From: Planctomycetota bacterium
Lineage (GTDB): Bacteria > Planctomycetota > MHYJ01 > JACPRB01
Direction of reading: 5' to 3'
DNA length: 32,199 nt
NCBI GenBank assembly: GCA_016190155.1
Contig: JACPRB010000285.1
Coordinates: 1-32,199 of the forward strand
The notes under the pieces were generated by a model, which searched no databases, was not told where the DNA came from, and saw only the letters and a program-made list of their open reading frames with translations. This document shows positions 25,981 to 32,199 of the stretch, piece after piece (positions within the stretch are counted from its first letter, which is position 1; the number at the start of each line of letters is the position of its first letter). A program made the translations under genes and the position numbers.

Positions 25981-26975
25981 AGGGCCATGTCGAGGGTGCG
26001 CTTGCCGACCTCGGGATCGGGGAGCGGCACGTCGATGATCTCCGAGCCCCGCAGCGCGACCATGCGCCCGAATTTCTTTTCCTTCGCCAGGTCGAAGGCC
26101 CGCAGGCCGTAGCGTGTCGCCAGGACGCGGTCGTACGCCGTGGGCGATCCTCCCCGCTGGATGTGCCCCAGGATCGTGACCCGGGTCTCCACGCCGAGCT
26201 TGTGCTCCAGCTCCCGCGCGAGCAGGGTGCCGACCCCGCCCAGACGCACGTGGCCGAACTCGTCCACGCCGGCTTCCTGCGTGACGGGCTTTCCTCCCTT
26301 GGGGAAAGCGCCTTCGGCCACGACCACGATCGAGAACCCCTTGCCCCGCTCGTGCCGCCGCTTGAGAACGGCGACGACCTCATCGATCTCGTACGGTCTC
26401 TCGGGCACGCAGATGTAATCCGCGCCGCCGGCCAGGCCGGCGATCGTCGCGATCCACCCGCTCTCCCGCCCCATGACCTCGACGACCATGATGCGGTGGT
26501 GCGACTCCGCGGTGGAGTGCAACCGGTCGATCGCCTCCATCGCGATATTGGCCGCGGTGTCGAAACCGAAGGTCTGATCCGTCCCGGGCAAGTCGTTGTC
26601 GATCGTCTTGGGGCAGCCGACGACGGGCAGGCCCTCATCCGCGAAGCGCTTGGCAACGCCGAGGGTGTCCTCCCCGCCGATCGCGATCAACGCCTCCAGG
26701 GCATAGCGTTTGAAGTTCACGAGACACTTCTGAAGCGATTCCTGGTTCTTGAACGGATTCGTCCTGGAAGTGCCCAGGATCGTTCCTCCGCGCGGCAGAA
26801 TGCCGGTCACCGAAAAGTCGGTGAGGGGCTCGACCAGGCCATTGATGAGCCCGGCCCAGCCGTTCTTGATGCCCAACACCGAGTCTCCCTGTTTCTCCGC
26901 CTTCTTGACGACGGCCCGGATGACGGCATTGAGTCCGGGGCAGTCGCCTCCTCCCGTCAGTACGCCGATCTTCAT
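25950..26975 (-). CDS. 6-phosphofructokinase (group III / possibly PPi-dependent)
   Basis: MKIGVLTGGGDCPGLNAVIRAVV, GGEDTLG, PKTIDNDLPGTDQTFGFDTA, MGRESGWIA; overlaps the kinase-FGE gene tail to tail by 31 nt. Confidence 0.93.
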   Translation of the reverse strand: MKIGVLTGGGDCPGLNAVIRAVVKKAEKQGDSVLGIKNGWAGLINGLVEPLTDFSVTGILPRGGTILGTSRTNPFKNQESLQKCLVNFKRYALEALIAIGGEDTLGVAKRFADEGLPVVGCPKTIDNDLPGTDQTFGFDTAANIAMEAIDRLHSTAESHHRIMVVEVMGRESGWIATIAGLAGGADYICVPERPYEIDEVVAVLKRRHERGKGFSIVVVAEGAFPKGGKPVTQEAGVDEFGHVRLGGVGTLLARELEHKLGVETRVTILGHIQRGGSPTAYDRVLATRYGLRAFDLAKEKKFGRMVALRGSEIIDVPLPDPEVGKRTLDMALYSDAEVFFG

Positions 26976-27186
26976 GCCAGAAATCTCCCTGCTGCGTGAG
27001 GGGGGATTGTAAGGCCAGGGGAAATTCGATTCAACAAGCCTGTTTCATTCCACGGCGGATTCGCCGGCGGGCGCGGCGACTCTTCGATCGCCGGCCTTCA
27101 GGCCCTCGGCCTTCCAGGACGATTATTCCAGGGATGCCGCTGATTCCCTGCTGGGGTATCATGAAGGGATCCCGCAGCTAGGATAG

Positions 27187-27194
27187 AGAAGGAG
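27187..27194 (+). promoter_or_regulatory. Shine-Dalgarno agaaggag before TTG start of the GGDEF/AAA gene
   Basis: agaaggag with 5-nt spacing to TTG at 27200. Confidence 0.6.
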
Positions 27195-27199
27195 TACGC

Positions 27200-30100
27200 T
27201 TGTCCCGCGTTACCGAGACGTATGCCAGCCTCTCTCAAGAAGATGACCTGACGGGGCTGCGCAATCGCCGGTTCCTGGTCCAAGACCTCTCCGAGAGGCT
27301 CCAGTCCCAGGAGCTCTTCTCCCTCCTTCTCCTCGATTTCGATCGCTTCCAGGACGTCAACGAACAATGGGGCAACATCGCCGGCGATCGGGTCCTCAGA
27401 CAATTCGCGGAGCGCCTTCGTGAAATCGGGCGCGAGACCGATCTGCTGGTGCGGTACAGCGGGGACTCCTTCTGCATGCTCCTGCCGCGGGCGAGCGCGG
27501 AGTCGGCGACGTCCCTCGCCAAACAGGTCCAGCACGGCTTGTCGGAGCGGCCCATCGACACGGGCACGCAGAAGGGGTCGATCGCGCTGACCCTGTCCGC
27601 GGCGATCGCGGCGCACCCGCAGGACGGCAACACCGTGGAAGCGTTGCTGGAGGCCCTCGAAACGGCGATGTACGCGGCCAAGAAGAAAGGGCCCGCCGGC
27701 ATCCTCACGGCGGCTCAGACGGACCCCGCGCTCAAGGTCGAGCGCCGCACCCTCTCCGTCATCCCCACCCCCGACTTCATCGGACGCAAGTCGGAAATGA
27801 CGGCGGCCGATCGATTCGCCTCCGGGGTTCGAGACGGCAAGGCCGGCGTGCTCCTCCTCTACGGGGACGCCGGTCTGGGCAAGACGCGCTTCATGCGGCA
27901 TCTCGCCAGCCGGTTCCGGGGAACAGGGCTCCTTTACTTCTATATGTCCTGCAACCCCCTCTGGCGCAGCCGGCCTGGGTATGGCCTGGTGTACCTGATC
28001 AATCGTTTCTTCGAGCACCATCCCGCCTCGCAGGATCGGCTGCGCACCGTGCTCAATCCGGTCCAGCGCCATGTCCTGCGCGAACTCGTTCCGGCGATCG
28101 CCTCGTGGCAGGCCGAGCCGGCGCCGTCGCTGACCCCCGCCAATCGAACCAGCCAAATCCTCGAGGCCTTGGAGATCTCCCTCATCGTGGTCACCCAGGA
28201 GGCGCCGCTGGTGGTGCTCCTGGACAACATGAAGGCCCTGGATCGGGGAACGGTGGACGTCCTCTCCGTCCTTTTGCGGGAGAACAAGGCCCGCATGGGC
28301 GTCATCGGGTCCATCACCGGCGAGCCGTTCCAACTCCATCCGACGGAAGACGCGCGGCTGATCGAGTTCATCGGCGAATTCCAGAAACGCGGTCGCTTGT
28401 GGGGGATCAGCCTGAGCCCGTTCACCGGGGACGACCTGCGGTCCCAGATCGAGGCGATCCTCCCCGGATCGATGCGCCCGCCCGGCTTCGACGACATCCT
28501 GGTCGAACGCTCGCGCGGAAACCCGCTCTACATAGAGGAAGCGTTGCGCGCCCTGATGCTCAACGGACGCATCCGGCGGGAATCCGTCTTCTGGCGGGTG
28601 CAGGTCGTCGAGCCTCACGAAGTGCCGGCGAATCTCGATGCGGCGTTGGCCGCCGTCCGGGAGCACGTCTCGCGAAACGCCCGGGAATTCCTGACCAACG
28701 CGGCCGCCGTCGGAACCCGCTTCGACGTGCGCGTCGTGCAGGACCTGACCGGCAAACGCGAAGGAGAGATCCTCGACGCGGTAGCCAAGGCCGTGGACGC
28801 GGGGGTGATCCATCCCGCCCCCGAGGGACGCCCCGATGAGTACGAATTCGCCAGCGACCGCGTCCGCGAGGCTCAGATCGAGGCCGTGCCTCCTCAGGAG
28901 CGCGAGAAGCTCGAGAGTCGGGTCACCGAAGTGGTTCGGGCACAGACGGCACCGCCGCCGGATCCTCCTCCGCCGCCACCCCCGCCCCCGCCTGAGCCGG
29001 CTCCATCCCCTTCTCCAGGCGGCGCTCCCGGGCCGGTGTCCGTGCATCGGGCGCGCGATCTGATGACGGCCTTTACCGAGTGGGTGCAGCGGGATCGGCT
29101 GTTCCCGCAATGGGCGAAGCTCTCGGTGGAATCGCTGTCGCGGGTCATGGAGGCTCTCCAGGCTCTGTTGGCTGAATCGCCCCTCGTGACCTTCGCCGTC
29201 GCCTCGCCCGGCCTGCGGCTCAACGACACTCCGCTGGACCCTCTGACGGGCGGCGAAGTCGTCTGGGATTTCGCGACCATGCTCTCCGAGCGCCTCATCC
29301 TGAGCGTGACCTTTGAGGCCGGGGTGCAGGCGAACGAGATGACGGTATTCGCGCGCCAGATGTGTGCTCCCATGGACATCGAGCGCGTGCCACAGGATTA
29401 CTGGGAGCAGGCCCTGCGACGGGAGGGAGCGACCCATATTCGCGTCCAGCAGAGCCGATTCGTGAGCTACCCCGAGGGAGAGACGGTGAATCTCCTGCGC
29501 GGGGATCTGGTCGGAGACCGGCCGCTCGGATCGGATGCGACGCTCGTTTGGCCCTTGTTGCGGGCGCTGCGGGGCGCCGCGATGAACCTGCGACTCTATC
29601 CGCCGGAGCATCCGCATGTGGTCCGCGCGCTGTCGGACGCGGTCGAAGGAGCCCAGGCCCTGCTCTCACGCGTACGCGTTGTGACGTTCAGCGTCCAGGA
29701 GGGGCGATTGAACGCCAACGGGCAGGCGTTGGGCGAGGGCGCGGATCGAGGTGAGTCGGCGCGATTTCTGGCCGACGAACTGGGAAAGAAGGGATTCCGC
29801 TCCTTGACCCTCAAGGACGGACTTACGGATCGCGAGGTCAGGTCGGTGGCCAGCATCCTCTCGCTGGCGACGGACGATCCCGCGTGGGCGACTCATGTGC
29901 AGATCGTCTTGGGAGGCACGGGAGTGCGCCGGTTCATCTTCGCCGCGGGCGGGGCGGCGGTCACCACGAGCGTGGCCCTTCCGACGCCTGCACCCGAGCC
30001 GGTGAAGCCCGATCCGCCCCAGGCGCATCGAGCCGTCGCCATTCCTCCGACCGCATCGAGTCCGCCTCCGGTGGTGCCCGTCAAGGTGGGTCAGCTTCAA

Positions 30101-31486
30101 ATCACGCGCAGCATACCGGGGCCGCCTCCACGGGTGGACCGTACTCCCACGACGCGCAACATCCCGGTTCCACCGGCGTCTCCGGCCGTTCCCGAGGCAA
30201 AATTCGGGGAGGTTCAGTTCCAGGAGATCCCAGAAACCGGCGAACCCGTCCGGCTGGACGTGCGAGCCCGGACGCTGCTGAAGCTCACCGACGAGCAATT
30301 CGTGTCGAAGGAAACGCAGGCCGAGTATGTGAATCTCCTGCAGGCCCTCAACCAAGGCTGGACGCAAGACCTGGTGTTGCAGTTGACGGAGCGGCTCGGG
30401 GCGTTGATCGGCAGCGAGCACGCCGTCCTTCGGGAGCGATCCCTGACCGTGGCGCGGACGGCGCTGCGCGACTTGAAGCGCGAGCCGCTGGAGGCGTTCC
30501 TCTCTCGGTTGAGCGGTATCCTGCGGGCACGGATCATGGCGGAGCTCGACCCGATCGTCCAGCAGGCGTTGGCGGAGACCCTGAGGGCGTGGATGTCCGC
30601 GGCCTTCGGGGTGAATCGCGTGAATCTGGCGGCCGAGATGGCTCGCGACACGCTGCGTCCGGCCATGGATTCGCCGAAGCTGTCGCGGGAATTCCGCATG
30701 GCGTTGAGCTCCAAGATGCGGGCGCTGTCGATCGATCTCATGCCTCCGCTGTTGCAGCTGCTGGTCAACGGATCGGCTTCCATGCGGGAAGGGGTGGTGA
30801 TGATCCTGGGCATCCTGGGACCCGCCGTGAACGCGCACCTGGTCAAGCTCGTGACGACATCTGATAATCCGGAAGTGCGTCGGGCCGCCGCCCGCGGTCT
30901 GGGCGTCGTGGGCGGAACGGCGCAGGGGGAGCTCTCGCGACTGGTGACCAAGGACGGCGATCCGGAGACGCTGCGCCGGGTGTTGGGCGTCTTGGAGCTG
31001 TCGGGGACCATCAACGTCGTCAGCACGGTCATGGCGGCCATCGAGCATCCGTCGGAGACGGTGCGGGACGCGGCCTTCGCCGTCCTGGAACGGATCGACA
31101 TGTCCATCGCCGGCCCGGCGTTGAAACGTCTCATGGCGGCGCCGGAAGGGTGGATGGTCGCGCGCGGCATCCAGGTCTGCATGCACCGGCAGATGGCGGG
31201 GGTGGCGCCCGAGATCGTGCGAATGGGGACCGCCACGCAGGACGAGATGATCGCCCGCGCCTGCTGCGAGTTCTTCCAGGCGGTGCCCGTGTCGGGGGCC
31301 GTCGCGGTGTTGAAGCGGGTCTTCGATATGAGGCCGCGGCTCTTGAAGCGAGGGTGGAGCGAGGACACGCGGGCGGCGGCGGTCAGGGCGGCGGTGCGGC
31401 TCATCGGCGCGCCGGGCGCGCAGGACATCGTCACGGCCGCCAAGAGCGACGAGAGCCCGGTCATTCGCCGGGCGGCGGGGGCGTAG
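27200..31486 (+). CDS. Multidomain protein: degenerate GGDEF + AAA ATPase + Pro-rich linkers + duplicated module + HEAT-like repeats
   Basis: DDLTGLRNRRFLVQDL...LLLLDFDRFQDVNEQWGNIAGDRVL...RYSGDSFCMLL (GGDEF-like); VLLLYGDAGLGKTRFMRHLASRF Walker A; C-terminal HEAT-like MREGVVMILGILGPAVNAHLVKLVTTSDNPEVRRAAARGLGVVGG. Confidence 0.88.
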   Translation: MSRVTETYASLSQEDDLTGLRNRRFLVQDLSERLQSQELFSLLLLDFDRFQDVNEQWGNIAGDRVLRQFAERLREIGRETDLLVRYSGDSFCMLLPRASAESATSLAKQVQHGLSERPIDTGTQKGSIALTLSAAIAAHPQDGNTVEALLEALETAMYAAKKKGPAGILTAAQTDPALKVERRTLSVIPTPDFIGRKSEMTAADRFASGVRDGKAGVLLLYGDAGLGKTRFMRHLASRFRGTGLLYFYMSCNPLWRSRPGYGLVYLINRFFEHHPASQDRLRTVLNPVQRHVLRELVPAIASWQAEPAPSLTPANRTSQILEALEISLIVVTQEAPLVVLLDNMKALDRGTVDVLSVLLRENKARMGVIGSITGEPFQLHPTEDARLIEFIGEFQKRGRLWGISLSPFTGDDLRSQIEAILPGSMRPPGFDDILVERSRGNPLYIEEALRALMLNGRIRRESVFWRVQVVEPHEVPANLDAALAAVREHVSRNAREFLTNAAAVGTRFDVRVVQDLTGKREGEILDAVAKAVDAGVIHPAPEGRPDEYEFASDRVREAQIEAVPPQEREKLESRVTEVVRAQTAPPPDPPPPPPPPPPEPAPSPSPGGAPGPVSVHRARDLMTAFTEWVQRDRLFPQWAKLSVESLSRVMEALQALLAESPLVTFAVASPGLRLNDTPLDPLTGGEVVWDFATMLSERLILSVTFEAGVQANEMTVFARQMCAPMDIERVPQDYWEQALRREGATHIRVQQSRFVSYPEGETVNLLRGDLVGDRPLGSDATLVWPLLRALRGAAMNLRLYPPEHPHVVRALSDAVEGAQALLSRVRVVTFSVQEGRLNANGQALGEGADRGESARFLADELGKKGFRSLTLKDGLTDREVRSVASILSLATDDPAWATHVQIVLGGTGVRRFIFAAGGAAVTTSVALPTPAPEPVKPDPPQAHRAVAIPPTASSPPPVVPVKVGQLQITRSIPGPPPRVDRTPTTRNIPVPPASPAVPEAKFGEVQFQEIPETGEPVRLDVRARTLLKLTDEQFVSKETQAEYVNLLQALNQGWTQDLVLQLTERLGALIGSEHAVLRERSLTVARTALRDLKREPLEAFLSRLSGILRARIMAELDPIVQQALAETLRAWMSAAFGVNRVNLAAEMARDTLRPAMDSPKLSREFRMALSSKMRALSIDLMPPLLQLLVNGSASMREGVVMILGILGPAVNAHLVKLVTTSDNPEVRRAAARGLGVVGGTAQGELSRLVTKDGDPETLRRVLGVLELSGTINVVSTVMAAIEHPSETVRDAAFAVLERIDMSIAGPALKRLMAAPEGWMVARGIQVCMHRQMAGVAPEIVRMGTATQDEMIARACCEFFQAVPVSGAVAVLKRVFDMRPRLLKRGWSEDTRAAAVRAAVRLIGAPGAQDIVTAAKSDESPVIRRAAGA

Positions 31487-31528
31487 AGCCAGCTCCTTCG
31501 GGCGAGAATGAGCCCTTTTCTCTGGAGA

Positions 31529-31548
31529 TTGTGCGTAGCTGCGCACAA
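31529..31548. promoter_or_regulatory. 20-bp near-perfect palindrome ttgtgcgtagctgcgcacaa
   Basis: 9 of 10 symmetric pairs complementary; located upstream of the ECF sigma gene. Confidence 0.45.
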
Positions 31549-31594
31549 AGGCCATTGAACGATCCTGCGCCGGCTTCGAGCTTCTGGCGTAGGT

Positions 31595-31631
31595 AATCAG
31601 ATTCGGGGACCGATCTGATTTCTTGCAAGAA
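31595..31631. promoter_or_regulatory. Two adjacent dyads: aatcagat...atctgatt and ttcttgcaagaa
   Basis: 8-bp perfect arms 31595-31602 / 31613-31620; perfect 12-bp palindrome 31620-31631. Confidence 0.45.
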
Positions 31632-31707
31632 TCTTCGCGACTCGGTGAAGGATTTGGTGGACTTCGGCCTCCTTATATGAGGTTGTGCTTGTTTGCGAGA
31701 AAGCCTC

Positions 31708-32124
31708 ATGAGCCCAGGGTCGAAAGGCAACGAAGCGGTTCAAGAGCTGTTCGGGAGACATGCAGACGGGCTGTACCGTTTTGCCTATGAATTCCTGGGC
31801 ACAGAACAGGAAGCCGAAGACGTGCTTCAAGAGTCGTTTCTGGTCGCCCTGCGACACGGGTCGGTCATGGACACGCTGAACAACCCCCGGGCCTGGCTAT
31901 TCACCGTCGCGCTTAACCTATGTCGCCAGAGATACAAGAAGAATTTTCAAGATCGCATCGCCAAAAAGAACCTTGGCACACGGGCAGCGGCTTCGGGTTG
32001 CCCAGGAGAACGAATGGCCCTGCACGAAGCAATCCAAATGCTTCCGCCCGATCACCGTGTCCTTCGTTCCGCAGTTCAGCCTATCGATTATCGTGCGGCG
32101 CCGCTCGCTCGGATCGGTCCCTGA
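31708..32124 (+). pseudogene. ECF sigma-70 factor with region 2 intact and region 4 apparently frameshifted
   Basis: LFGRHADGLYRFAYEFLGTEQEAEDVLQESFLVALRHG...NPRAWLFTVALNLCRQRYKK is region 2; after AIQMLPPDHRV the frame loses region 4, while pieces of region-4-like sequence (YRAAPLAR..., RVARSQTRRSLRRRR) appear in different frames. Confidence 0.5.
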
Positions 32125-32199
32125 TGGCGGAGAGAGTCGCGCGTTCCCAGACTCGGAGGAGCTTGCGGAGGAGGCGGTAGTTTCGGATGGCCCGGGCCA

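Noticed and set aside
27200-28900. Anti-phage STAND/NTPase defence gene
   Set aside because: AAA block and repeats superficially fit, but there is no effector domain and no defence-gene neighbourhood.
28955-29020. Repeat tract ccgccgcc...ccgcccccgcc
   Set aside because: Codes for a Pro-rich linker in the GGDEF/AAA protein; ordinary low-complexity sequence.
27098-29617. 839-aa minus-strand ORF (and 29666-31555, 629 aa)
   Set aside because: Antisense to the well-supported GGDEF/AAA/HEAT gene; His/Arg/Asp-rich low-complexity translation typical of GC-rich shadow ORFs.
1-32199. tRNA or rRNA genes
   Set aside because: No convincing tRNA cloverleaf consensus (GGTTCRANTCC context) or rRNA-like segments seen by eye; a tRNAscan/Infernal run would be needed to exclude them formally.

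Overview
High-GC chromosomal-type window, densely coded on both strands. The gene content resembles Planctomycetota or related environmental bacteria, but that taxonomy is an inference from gene families only. In order it carries: (1) a MoxR / DUF58 / BatA-like VWA / VWA-membrane-protein operon, with MoxR truncated at the left edge; (2) an ECF sigma factor converging with a Ser/Thr kinase whose large C-terminal region I do not recognise; (3) a secreted hypothetical protein and a small cupin; (4) a large TPR + PQQ/BamB-like repeat protein overlapping a prenyltransferase/squalene-cyclase-repeat protein, followed by an ABC ATPase/permease pair; (5) a PtsN-type EIIA + CBS fusion and a TPR protein; (6) on the minus strand, a tightly overlapping operon whose proteins resemble F-type conjugation/pilus-assembly components (TrbC-, TraF- and TraH/PFL_4711-like) plus a lipoprotein, with no T4SS ATPase, relaxase or pilin in view; (7) an ~830 bp intergenic region with an inverted-repeat element, flanking direct repeats, a hairpin and a 38-aa small ORF with a perfect Shine-Dalgarno; (8) a Ser/Thr kinase fused to an FGE/SUMF1-like domain; (9) a phosphofructokinase with PPi-type signature residues; (10) a 1428-aa degenerate-GGDEF + AAA ATPase + duplicated-module + HEAT-like protein; (11) an ECF sigma gene that looks frameshifted near the right edge, preceded by three dyad symmetries. 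The best candidates for something undescribed are the orphan TrbC/TraF/TraH-like operon, the small-protein locus in the 23.4-24.2 kb intergenic region, and the GGDEF/AAA/HEAT multidomain protein. All family calls were made by eye from motifs; no database search was run.
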